Assembly: GCF_000613305.1 (NCBI RefSeq)
Contig: NZ_BAIO01000047.1
Coordinates: 1-10,597 of the forward strand
Length of the DNA: 10,597 bases
Direction: 5' to 3'
Source of the DNA: Komagataeibacter kakiaceti JCM 25156
Lineage (GTDB): Bacteria > Pseudomonadota > Alphaproteobacteria > Acetobacterales > Acetobacteraceae
Position numbers and translations under genes: made by a program. Shown here one piece after another: positions 1-8,096 of the stretch. The stretch's first letter is position 1; every line of letters starts with the position of its first letter. The notes beneath the pieces were generated by a model, which was not told the origin of the DNA, did not search any database, and saw only the letters and a list, made by a program, of their open reading frames with translations.

Positions 1-398
1 GCCGCCTTCGTGTTCGACGGGGGAACGCCCAGGCTGACCCAGATTCCGCCATGCTGGGACGCCAGGGTCTGCAGGGTGATCAACGCTACCTGCTTGTCGC
101 CGTTCGGGCTCGCGGAATTGGTGAAGCCACCGAAAACCTTGTCCTGCCAGCCGCGCGTGAACCATATCTTCGAGGTCGCATCGGCGAATTTCTTGTACTG
201 CCAGCTCACATTGCCCATGTAGGTGGGCGATCCCATGATGATGGCGTCTGCCTCGTTCAGTGCCGTCCACTCCGCGTCACTGATGTCTCCGTTCGCGTCG
301 ATTGCGACGAGCCTTGCCTCGGCTCCGCGCGCCACATGCTCGGCAACCACCTTCGTATGACCATAGACCGAGTGATAGACCACGATAACCTTGCTCAT
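1..398 (-). CDS. Flavodoxin-like NAD(P)H:quinone oxidoreductase (WrbA-type), partial at the C-terminus
   Basis: The reverse strand reads from an ATG at 398 to the window edge without a stop, so the 3' end is missing. The protein begins MSKVIVVYHSVYGHTKVVAE, a flavodoxin fold start with the FMN phosphate-binding loop (S/T-x-x-G-x-T) at about residues 9-15. Around residue 56 it reads GSPTYMGNVSWQYKKFAD, and near residue 90 GGFTNSASPNGDKQ, both typical of the WrbA / flavodoxin-family NAD(P)H oxidoreductases, which reduce quinones by two electrons in the cytoplasm. AGGGAT lies just upstream of the ATG as a ribosome binding site. It is divergent from an HxlR-type regulator, the usual arrangement for quinone- or electrophile-responsive reductases, so control by that regulator is likely. 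The family call is firm; the precise substrate is not visible. Confidence 0.85.
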   Translation of the reverse strand, partial: MSKVIVVYHSVYGHTKVVAEHVARGAEARLVAIDANGDISDAEWTALNEADAIIMGSPTYMGNVSWQYKKFADATSKIWFTRGWQDKVFGGFTNSASPNGDKQVALITLQTLASQHGGIWVSLGVPPSNTKA

Positions 399-444
399 GC
401 CTAAATCCCTGTAAATGCGATGTAGCACAGTGACATTTCAGACC

Positions 445-463
445 AGGTTTCGTATTGAAACCT
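445..463. promoter_or_regulatory. Perfect palindrome, likely HxlR-type operator
   Basis: AGGTTTC-GTATT-GAAACCT is a perfect 7-bp inverted repeat with a 5-bp spacer. It lies in the 126-bp gap between the divergent reductase and HxlR-type genes, and a partial third copy (AGTTTCG) follows at 464-470. Dimeric winged-helix regulators of the HxlR family bind such palindromes next to their own gene and the divergent target. The palindrome is directly seen; its assignment to this regulator is inferred from position. Confidence 0.6.
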
Positions 464-524
464 AGTTTCGTTTTCCAAGTTACTCATGGACTAAAAACAC
501 GACAAGAAGGCACCTGCAGGACAC

Positions 525-929
525 ATGGTTACTCAAAGGAAACCAATGCCGTCACGCCCCCACCCGGCGTTCGACGTATATGCTCAAAACTGTCCCACCC
601 GCATGGTGCTGAACCGGATCGGCGACAAATGGGCGCTTCTGATTCTTGATTGTCTCAGGGACGGCAGCGCACGTTTCAGTGTGATCCGGAGAAAGATCGG
701 CGGCATTTCCCAGAAAGTTCTGTCCCAGGTTCTGAAGAACCTCGAACGCGACGGACTGGTCCTGCGTACTGTCCATGCCACGGTGCCGGTGGCGGTCGAA
801 TACAGCCTGACATCTCTGGGCGAAACATTGACGCAGGCTGTTGCCAGCCTGACCCACTGGGCCGAACAGCACATGGAGGAGGTTCAGGAAGCACAGCTCC
901 GTTATGACGGGAAAAGGATCGACGGGTGA
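525..929 (+). CDS. HxlR-family winged-helix transcriptional regulator
   Basis: The 134-residue product is a small single-domain HxlR (MarR-like) winged-helix protein. It reads NCPTRMVLNRIGDKWALLIL, the family's N-terminal cysteine followed by the G-x-K-W-x-x-x-I-L helix. Then come the recognition region RRKIGGISQKVLSQVLKNLE and the wing with EYSLTSLGETL near residues 91-101. The single Cys before the first helix (residue 23) sits where redox- and quinone-sensing members such as YodB keep their sensor cysteine, so electrophile sensing is plausible. Two starts are possible: ATG 525 (AGGA only 3 nt upstream) and ATG 546 (AAAGGA 5 nt upstream), the second having the better ribosome binding site. 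It is divergent from the quinone reductase and probably controls both genes. Confidence 0.88.
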   Translation: MVTQRKPMPSRPHPAFDVYAQNCPTRMVLNRIGDKWALLILDCLRDGSARFSVIRRKIGGISQKVLSQVLKNLERDGLVLRTVHATVPVAVEYSLTSLGETLTQAVASLTHWAEQHMEEVQEAQLRYDGKRIDG

Positions 930-972
930 TCTTCACAAGATCGTGTCGCTGTCTCTCCCCGTGCCTGTTTGC

Positions 973-1013
973 ATACTGCATGGGAGTATGTGAAGGATAC
1001 TAAGGGACAGTAT
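973..1013 (+). promoter_or_regulatory. Tandem FrmR/RcnR-type operators
   Basis: Two copies of ATACT-N7-AGTAT lie in front of the FrmR-type gene: 973-977/985-989 with spacer GCATGGG, and 997-1001/1009-1013 with spacer AAGGGAC. Each spacer holds a GGG tract. Centres are 24 bp apart, slightly over two helical turns, so both could be read from nearly the same face. The geometry matches the published RcnR site (TACT, G-tract of about six, one base, AGTA) and the related operators of the CsoR/RcnR/FrmR family. A TATAAT hexamer (1011-1016) overlaps the second site, but it lies too close to the ribosome binding site to be a confident -10. Confidence 0.7.
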
Positions 1014-1031
1014 AATTGGAGTGACCTTTTC

Positions 1032-1307
1032 GTGCCGCATACACCCGAAGAGAAAAAGCGCGTCCTGACACGGGTGCGCCGCATCAGGGGACAACTCGAC
1101 GCATTAGAGCAGGCTCTGGAGAAAGGGGCTGAATGTGGCCCGGTGCTACAACAGGTCGCTGCGATCCGGGGCGCTACCAACGGCCTGATGGCGGGTATCC
1201 TGGAAAGCCATTTGCGTGAGGAGTTCGTCGAGTGCGCCGGGGACCGCGACGCGGCTTCCGGTTCCATCGAGAAGGTCGTCTCGCTCGTCCGGTCCTATCT
1301 CCGCTGA
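1032..1307 (+). CDS. frmR: Formaldehyde-responsive transcriptional repressor FrmR (CsoR/RcnR family)
   Basis: The 91-residue all-helical DUF156/CsoR-family repressor should start at GTG 1032, giving [10 protein letters not shown]. An earlier in-frame start at 969 would place the operators inside the gene and hide Pro2. GGAG at 1018-1021 is the ribosome binding site. The residues that define the formaldehyde sensor FrmR are present: Pro2, Cys35 (in [10 protein letters not shown]) and His60 (in LESHLREE). In FrmR, formaldehyde bridges Pro2 and Cys35 of neighbouring subunits and releases DNA. The basic patch [14 protein letters not shown] is intact. It lies 25 bp upstream of the glutathione-dependent formaldehyde dehydrogenase on the same strand, the standard frmRA operon, and it has two matching operators upstream. 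A metal sensor role is less likely given the Pro2/Cys35/His60 set and the neighbour. Confidence 0.92.
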   Translation: MPHTPEEKKRVLTRVRRIRGQLDALEQALEKGAECGPVLQQVAAIRGATNGLMAGILESHLREEFVECAGDRDAASGSIEKVVSLVRSYLR

Positions 1308-1332
1308 TCCTGCCAAATATGAAGGAAACATC

Positions 1333-2441
<1,109 letters not shown>

Positions 2442-2454
2442 GGTCGATCCCTTT

Positions 2455-2485
2455 CATGCCGCCAGGTTTGACCAATGGCGGCATG
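2455..2485 (+). terminator. Hairpin after frmA, possible terminator
   Basis: CATGCCGCCA and TGGCGGCATG form a perfect 10-bp GC-rich stem around an 11-nt loop, starting 14 bp after the frmA stop codon. No T-run follows, so it may act as an mRNA 3'-end stabiliser rather than an intrinsic terminator. It separates the frmRA operon from the next gene. Confidence 0.5.
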
Positions 2486-2583
2486 GATGAAGGCGCATCT
2501 GCCCGATCCGGTTTGCGTATCTGATGGTAGCATTGTGTTTCGGGGCGAATGCGCGTTGACTGGATGAGAGCCGGGGCTGATTT

Positions 2584-2605
2584 ATTAGTCATACTAATGA
2601 CGTCA
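2584..2605. promoter_or_regulatory. Overlapping palindromes upstream of the aldo/keto reductase
   Basis: Three nested or adjacent inverted repeats lie about 140 bp upstream of the aldo/keto reductase: ATTAGT-CAT-ACTAAT (2584-2598), GTCAT-ACTA-ATGAC (2588-2601) and TGACGTCA (2598-2605). A related ATTA-N7-TAAT follows at 2611-2625. The AT-rich block stands out from its GC-rich surroundings and looks like a regulator binding region. No regulator gene sits beside it, so the cognate protein is unknown. The remainder of the 295-bp gap (2442-2736) holds nothing else I recognise. Confidence 0.4.
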
Positions 2606-2736
2606 TGCGGATTAACCTGACTAATTGAAAATGAAACTTCGGATTAAGCTGTCAGACTAGGGCAATCAGCAGATCGCGTCCTCTGATGCAGCCGCTCGTT
2701 GTTTTCAAACGTCAACCCTGAAGGATACCGACAGCC

Positions 2737-3905
<1,169 letters not shown>

Positions 3906-3944
3906 GTGATTATTTGAAAACAAATCATTGATAAAAAACAATAA

Positions 3945-4019
3945 AAGTTTTTGGGTTCCGCCTTTTTCAAAAAGGCGGTGTTCTTTGACGCTTTTTGAAA
4001 AAATCTTCACCAAAAACTT
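3945..4019. repeat. Nested palindromic intergenic repeat (Acetobacteraceae type)
   Basis: The outer arms AAGTTTTTGG (3945-3954) and CCAAAAACTT (4010-4019) are perfect inverted repeats. Inside lies a tight hairpin, CCGCCTTTTT (3958-3967) and AAAAAGGCGG (3969-3978) around one C, followed by a CTTTTTGAAAAAAT half-palindrome (3991-4004). I recall very similar elements repeated between genes in Komagataeibacter and related acetic acid bacteria; that is memory, not a search. It may act as a bidirectional transcription stop between convergent genes. Only one copy is in this window. Confidence 0.6.
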
Positions 4020-4127
4020 CCTTATGATTGCTGGATATTTTCTAATCTAACTTTTCAAACAGCCTGTAATCCGATCGTGTCTACATTGCGTATAACGGAC
4101 AGGGCAGAAGCGAAATCGAAACAACAA

Positions 4128-4161
4128 AAGGCCGCCTGTCAGCCTGATGACAGGCGGCTTT
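4128..4161 (-). terminator. Rho-independent terminator of the azoR-yceI operon
   Basis: GCCGCCTGTCA (4131-4141) and TGACAGGCGGC (4148-4158) form a perfect 11-bp stem with a 6-nt loop. On the minus strand the stem is followed by CTTTTGTTGTTT, a usable U-tract. It sits about 60 bp after the yceI stop codon, in the right place to end the minus-strand operon. Confidence 0.8.
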
Positions 4162-4217
4162 ACAAAATGATCCGTTAATGCGCATGTCGCGCGACACATC
4201 GTAAGGCCTGTAACGAT

Positions 4218-4841
4218 TTACTGTTGCAGTTCGAATGCCCCTGCAATCGTTAGCGTCACCTCGTCACCCACAAGCGGCACGTATTGTTTGACGCCAAACT
4301 GGCTGCGGACAATCGTGCCCGTCGCTTCAAAACCCACCGTAAACATCTTGTCGAGCGGGTTGGTCCCGCTGCCGACCAGACGGGCCTTCAGTGTGACCGG
4401 TCGGGTCACACCGTGCAGGCTCAGATTGCCGGTAATGTCGGCGGTGCTCGCACTGGTCTGGACAATGCGGGTGGACTTGAACGTCGCATTGGGGAACCGG
4501 CTCGCATCGAACCACTGCGCGCTTTTCAGCTCGCCATCCAGCTTCGGCACCGTGGTGTCGACCGACTGCACCGGAATCGTGACATCAAGGTTGGTGGCCG
4601 AGAGATGGGCGGGATCGATTTTAAGCGAGCCGGATACACCGTTAAAAAAACCGGAAAAATTGCTGAAACCCATATGCGAGAGGGTGAAGCCGACCTGCGT
4701 ATGATACGGCTCGACCCTATAGGTGCCGGCCCTCACCGCCGACGGGTCGGGCGTGGAAACCTGCTGGGCGGTGGCATGGGAAACCGCGCAGAAAACAGTC
4801 ATGGCTGCCAGCGCCGATGCCGCGAAATGATGTCTGGTCAT
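4218..4841 (-). CDS. YceI-family periplasmic lipocalin-like protein
   Basis: The 207-residue product carries a Sec signal peptide (MTRHHFAASALAAMTVFCAV, cleavage after A-T-A near residue 25). The YceI beta-barrel follows: GTYRVEPYHTQVGFTLSHMG, FSNFSGFFNGVSGSLKID, VDTTVPKLDGELKSAQWFDA, FPNATFKSTRI, GNLSLHGVTRPVTLKA and the late FGVKQYVPLVGDEVTLTI. YceI proteins bind isoprenoid-quinone-type lipids in the periplasm and often respond to base or oxidative stress. The upstream AGGA has a relaxed spacing to the ATG. It lies 29 bp downstream of the azoreductase stop on the same strand, so the two are probably one transcript ended by the hairpin downstream. The family is clear; the ligand is not known. 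Confidence 0.92.
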   Translation of the reverse strand: MTRHHFAASALAAMTVFCAVSHATAQQVSTPDPSAVRAGTYRVEPYHTQVGFTLSHMGFSNFSGFFNGVSGSLKIDPAHLSATNLDVTIPVQSVDTTVPKLDGELKSAQWFDASRFPNATFKSTRIVQTSASTADITGNLSLHGVTRPVTLKARLVGSGTNPLDKMFTVGFEATGTIVRSQFGVKQYVPLVGDEVTLTIAGAFELQQ

Positions 4842-4870
4842 GAAAAATATTCCTGTTGCACAAAAGGATA

Positions 4871-5482
4871 TCAGGCCGGAACGAGGGCGATTTCGCTCTG
4901 GGCCTGGACAATGGCGGCCTCCTTGGCCTCAGCGCCCAGGGACAGGCCTTCCGCCCTGATCCAGACGACATCACGCACACCGATGAAGCCAAGGACCGCA
5001 CTGAGATATTTTTCCTGGTGATCCAGAACTGCGGCCGGACTGTCGCCAGTATAGATCCCGCCGCGGGACGAGATAAGGAATGCCTTTTTACCCGCTGGCA
5101 GCAACCCTTCCGGGCCAGCCGCACCGTACTGGAACGTTTTGCCAGCCACGACAACGCGATCAATCCATGACTTGAGCTGAGCGGGAATGGAGAAATTGTA
5201 CATCGGTACGCCGATCACGATGATGTCGGCGGCCGCCAGATCCTCGATATGGGAATTCCCGATCGCCAGATCCGCTTCAAGCGTGGCTTCCGTCACGGGA
5301 GTACCCTGACGGGCCGCCAGATGCGCGCCAGTCAGGTACGGCAGCGGATCGGCGGCGAGATCGCGGTAGAGCACGTTGGCGTCGGGATGCTCGGCCTTCT
5401 GCCGCGCGACGGTTTCAGCCGAAAGCTGGCGGCTGAAGGAATATTCGCCAAGGATACTGGAATCGATATGCAGGATCTTCAC
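4871..5482 (-). CDS. azoR: FMN-dependent NADH-azoreductase
   Basis: This cytoplasmic flavoenzyme reduces quinones and azo compounds with NADH. From GTG 5482 the product is 203 residues, the normal AzoR length, starting MKILHIDSSILGEYSFSRQL with the phosphate-binding loop. PMYNFSIPAQLKSWID (residues 93-108) and SRGGIYTG (139-146) are the FMN-contacting family signatures. An upstream in-frame ATG at 5560 would add 26 residues without family resemblance (MFRAIGNLFSGRN...), while GGAG sits 9 nt before the GTG, so GTG 5482 is preferred. It is the first gene of a pair with yceI and is divergent from a LysR-type gene whose predicted box lies at 5604-5628, which suggests LysR control. Confidence 0.9.
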   Translation of the reverse strand: MKILHIDSSILGEYSFSRQLSAETVARQKAEHPDANVLYRDLAADPLPYLTGAHLAARQGTPVTEATLEADLAIGNSHIEDLAAADIIVIGVPMYNFSIPAQLKSWIDRVVVAGKTFQYGAAGPEGLLPAGKKAFLISSRGGIYTGDSPAAVLDHQEKYLSAVLGFIGVRDVVWIRAEGLSLGAEAKEAAIVQAQSEIALVPA

Positions 5483-5603
5483 GCTGGTCTTCTCCGCAGG
5501 GGCGCAGGACACGGACCATCTGTTGCGCCCTGAAAACAGGTTTCCGATGGCCCTGAACATGATCCAGCATGTCCCATGAACACAGGTATCTATAAAGCCG
5601 CTA

Positions 5604-5628
5604 TATTCCGATATATAATACCGGAATA
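5604..5628. promoter_or_regulatory. LysR-type T-N11-A box between azoR and lysR
   Basis: TATTCCG (5604-5610) and CGGAATA (5622-5628) are perfect 7-bp arms separated by 11 bp, the classic LTTR T-N11-A geometry. A TATAAT hexamer (5614-5619) falls inside the spacer and could serve as a -10, so binding would directly affect transcription. The box lies 20 bp before the lysR ATG and about 120 bp upstream of the azoR GTG. Position and geometry support autoregulation plus control of azoR. Confidence 0.6.
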
Positions 5629-5647
5629 ACCGATGGATTGGCGGATC

Positions 5648-6558
5648 ATGCTGGATGGCGTCTCACTGGACCAACTGCGCACCTTCATTGCGGCCAGCGA
5701 TGAAGGCAGCTTCTCGGCCGCCGCCCGGCTGCTGCGCCGGTCACAATCGGCCGTCAGCGAAATGGTTGCGGGCCTTGAGGCCAGATGGGTGTGATGCTGT
5801 TCGACCGGACGGGCCGCTACCCACAGTTGACCGTCGCTGGCAGGGTTCTGCTGGCCGATGCGCGCGGCGTGGTCGCGGGCGTGGATTTCATGAAGGCGCG
5901 GGCCAAAGGCATGTCGTCCGGGCTGGAGCCGGAACTGTCGGTCGTAGTCGATGTGTTCTTCCCGATGGACCGCATGACAGCCATGGCGGCGAAGTTTCGC
6001 GAGACGTTTCCACACACCCCCCTGCGGCTTTATGTCGAGGCCCTTGGCGGCGTGTTTCAGCCCCTGCTCGATGGGCGGGCCGGTATCGGTATTGCAGGCC
6101 CCCTGCCCGACCTTCCCCCATCCATGTCCAGCGAGGCGCTGGGAGATATCCGCTTCCTGATCGTGGCCGCACATGATCATCCGCTGGCGCGGATTGACGG
6201 CGTCATTCCCCGGGAAGAACTGGCCCGCCACGTCCAGCTTGTGCTGACCGACCGCACCAACCTGTCCGCAGGCAAGGAACGTGGCGTCATGTCGCCCCTG
6301 ACATGGCGGCTTGCCGATCTGTATGCCAAGCATCATTTTCTGCTGGGCGGTCTGGGTTGGGGTGGCATGCCACTTCATACTGTTCGAGCGGACATTGACG
6401 GCGGCCGACTGGTTGAACTCCGTATCGAGGGTATTGCCCACGGGGGCGCCGATATGCCCATGACTGTAGTCTATCCAACAACCGAACCGCCAGGCCCAGC
6501 TGGTCGGTGGTTGATTGATCGGCTCAAGCTTTGTCCTGCTGGATGTATTCGGCGTTGA
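5648..6558 (+). pseudogene. LysR-family transcriptional regulator, one frameshift
   Basis: The N-terminal helix-turn-helix lies in a short frame, ATG 5648 to a TGA at 5792: LDQLRTFIAASDEGSFSAAA and RRSQSAVSEMVAGLEA. The rest lies one frame over from 5785: MGVMLFDRTGRYPQLTVAGR, completing the LysR signature, then the substrate-binding domain to 6558. One missing base near 5782 (GCCAG where GCCCAG would encode A-Q) reconstitutes 303 residues, a normal LTTR length. Domain order is HTH (about 8-65), linker helix, then a two-lobed effector domain. It is divergent from azoR-yceI with a T-N11-A box between, the standard arrangement for a LysR activator. The ligand is unknown. As with the other broken genes here, one indel is the only defect seen. 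Confidence 0.87.
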
Positions 6559-6853
6559 ACCCGTCTGCTGGCAAGTTTCTCCTCTCGCTCGGATCTCACT
6601 GCTCTTACAAGCTCATGTTTTGAAAACCATCATCGCCATTGAAGCATGATTGCAGTATCGTGAGGTGCGCCGTGTTGCCCGTACCTCTGGTCGCCACCTG
6701 CCGCTCAGCTTTTCATACTTTTAGCCTTCACTTCGCATCGGCTAGGGGTTTTCTGCCCCCGTCACAAGCAACGAATAAATAAGCTGCGCTTATGAGCGTG
6801 TTCAGAAATTAACGCCTAATCGCCCAATAGATAACCGGCAGGTGTAGTCTAGC
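6559..6853. other. Intergenic stretch without a recognised gene
   Basis: The gap between lysR and the toxin-antitoxin promoter has no open frame of convincing family resemblance. A weak GGGG-TTTTCTG-CCCC hairpin occurs at 6745-6759. I see no RNA gene or complete insertion-sequence end. It marks the shift from metabolic genes to accessory genes. Confidence 0.4.
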
Positions 6854-6894
6854 TTGACAAGGTAAGGAAATTCCCTTACATACACCCGAGTGTA
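6854..6894 (+). promoter_or_regulatory. Promoter and two operators of the prlF-yhaV operon
   Basis: A consensus -35 TTGACA is at 6854-6859 and a weak -10 (TACATA, 6877-6882) follows at 17 bp. Two palindromes overlap or abut it: GTAAGG-AAATTC-CCTTAC (6862-6879), between the hexamers and into the -10, and TACAC-CCGA-GTGTA (6881-6894). Type II antitoxins with an AbrB-like fold repress their own promoters through such sites. The repeats are directly visible; binding by PrlF or the PrlF-YhaV complex is inferred. Confidence 0.6.
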
Positions 6895-6910
6895 AATTGG
6901 GGATCTAAAC

Positions 6911-7243
6911 ATGGCTGCGCTGCTGAAAGAAGAAAGCAGGATCACCGCCAAGGGCCAGACGACCGTTCCCAAAAGCGTTCGGCAGGCTTTGGGCGTGGAC
7001 TACGGCGGACGTATCGCCTTCTTTATCGACGATCAGCATCGGGTCTACGTCGAGAGGGCTAAGGACGAGGCAAGCGACCCAGTTATAGACCGCTTCCTTG
7101 TATTTCTGGCCGAGGACATGGAGAAACACCCTGGTACATCCGTTGCCGCTCTGCCCACCAACCTTCGCGATCGCATGGCCGCGCTTGTCGGGGACATGGA
7201 CATTGACCTCGATGCCAGCATTGACGGTGACGTTGCGCTCTAA
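6911..7243 (+). CDS. prlF: Type II antitoxin PrlF (SohA), AbrB/MazE-like
   Basis: The 110-residue product has an N-terminal swapped-hairpin AbrB DNA-binding domain (EESRITAKGQTTVPKSVRQALGV, residues 7-29) that autoregulates the operon. A C-terminal region, RFLVFLAEDMEKHP...LVGDMDIDLDASIDGDV, matches the toxin-binding part of E. coli PrlF, which has 111 residues. GGGGA lies 7 nt before the ATG. The stop codon is 2 nt from the yhaV start, so the pair is translationally coupled. Its role is to neutralise the YhaV RNase and repress transcription of both genes. Confidence 0.9.
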   Translation: MAALLKEESRITAKGQTTVPKSVRQALGVDYGGRIAFFIDDQHRVYVERAKDEASDPVIDRFLVFLAEDMEKHPGTSVAALPTNLRDRMAALVGDMDIDLDASIDGDVAL

Positions 7244-7245
7244 TC

Positions 7246-7737
7246 GTGATTACGATCAATGGCTGGACCATTCTGGCGCATCCCCTCTTTCTCGATCAGT
7301 TGGAAAAGCTGACCGACGCGGTCGAGGTATTGAAGGCAAAAAAGCCTGAAAAATACCAGAGGGAGGCGAACACGAAGCTGCTGGCTGCTTTGAGCAAGTT
7401 GGTATTCCAGACAATTCCTGCCGATCCGACCGCAACCGTCTATCGGCAAGGCTCGACACTTGGCGTCGCGCACAGGCACTGGTTCCGGGCAAAATTTGGT
7501 AATGGTCGTTTCCGTTTATTCTTTCGCTATGACTCGACCGCGAAAATCATCATCTTCGCATGGGTGAACGATGAAACGACTTTGCGGACCTATGGGGCAA
7601 AGACCGATGCTTACAGGGTTTTCAAAGGGATGCTGGAGGCCGGCGATCCGCCTGACGACTGGATCGCGCTTCGTGAGGCCGCGTCCGATCAGGCCGCAAT
7701 CGACAGGCTGGAAAAAACCTCGCCTTCGGGCCCATGA
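7246..7737 (+). CDS. yhaV: Type II toxin YhaV, ribosome-dependent RNase
   Basis: The 163-residue product matches E. coli YhaV (154 residues) along its length: INGWTILAHPLFLDQLEKL, KKPEKYQREANTKLLAAL, WFRAKFGNGRFRLFFRYDS, IIFAWVNDETTLRTYGAKTD and AYRVFKGMLEAGDPPDDW. YhaV is a RelE-superfamily endoribonuclease that slows growth when free of PrlF. The start is GTG 7246, directly after the antitoxin stop with no clear ribosome binding site of its own, as expected for coupled translation. The frame is intact and conserved segments are complete, so the toxin is probably active. It is followed by 359 bp without a gene and then a Fic protein. Confidence 0.92.
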   Translation: MITINGWTILAHPLFLDQLEKLTDAVEVLKAKKPEKYQREANTKLLAALSKLVFQTIPADPTATVYRQGSTLGVAHRHWFRAKFGNGRFRLFFRYDSTAKIIIFAWVNDETTLRTYGAKTDAYRVFKGMLEAGDPPDDWIALREAASDQAAIDRLEKTSPSGP

Positions 7738-8096
7738 CGAATATTATTGAAAGTCATAAGAGTGGGCACTGCCCTTTGGTCTAGACATCCGGCGCAGACG
7801 CCTGAGTGTCCGTGACCGGATCCTTCGTCGCATAGCCAGGCCGCGATAGCCCAGCGCTATGACGACGAGGCGATATATCGATGTCGGGTCGACCGGTTCC
7901 GGCAACGGGGCCCCGGACAATGGGCCGAGTACCAACTGACCGGCAGGCCCAAAGGAATTTGACGGAGAGTCCTGGTTGGGACGACCTGCACATGCTGTTT
8001 CTACACGTTTTTTGCGTTTGACGCCTCATTTTTCATCGTTTTTGTGTTACGCTCATCGTTCTTGGGCAAAGTCGCCCGTTTTTCACAGGTGGTGAG
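7738..8096. other. Intergenic region between yhaV and fic, no gene recognised
   Basis: No credible gene is seen in this 359-bp stretch. Short open frames on the minus strand (7744-7935 and 7781-8029) have no family resemblance I know. The last 100 bp turn T-rich and include a TTGACG hexamer at 8018-8023 and two TCATCGTT copies (8032-8039 and 8053-8060), probably the promoter region of the Fic gene. A matching -10 is not clear. Confidence 0.4.

Larger units (their letters stand above)
3906..4217. other. Intergenic region holding a repeat element and a terminator
   Basis: No gene is visible between the aldo/keto reductase and yceI. The stretch contains the palindromic repeat element at 3945-4019 and the terminator at 4128-4161. 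The AT-rich sequence 4020-4120 shows no recognisable signal. The two flanking genes converge here. Confidence 0.6.

Noticed and set aside
51..404. Plus-strand open frame of 117 codons opposite the flavodoxin gene
   Set aside because: It is antisense to a frame with clear flavodoxin signatures and has no family resemblance.
1011..1016. TATAAT as the -10 of the frmRA promoter
   Set aside because: A start site there would lie at or past the GGAG ribosome binding site (1018-1021), and no decent -35 is found at 16-18 bp, so the hexamer may be only part of the operator.
4284..5021. Long plus-strand open frame of 245 codons across yceI and azoR
   Set aside because: It is a shadow of two well-supported minus-strand genes in GC-rich DNA; the sequence is low-complexity Arg/Gly-rich and spans the intergenic gap.
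5590..6441. Minus-strand open frame of 283 codons opposite lysR
   Set aside because: The plus strand carries an obvious LysR protein; the antisense product shows no known motif.
6745..6759. GGGG-TTTTCTG-CCCC hairpin after lysR as a terminator
   Set aside because: The stem is only 4 bp, there is no T-run after it, and it lies almost 200 bp from the stop codon.
7744..7935. Small minus-strand open frame in the yhaV-fic gap
   Set aside because: No ribosome binding site or family resemblance; it is Arg-rich as expected of random GC-rich frames.
8032..8060. Repeated TCATCGTT as a possible CRISPR or iteron array
   Set aside because: Only two copies of a short word in T-rich DNA; no regular spacing or further copies.
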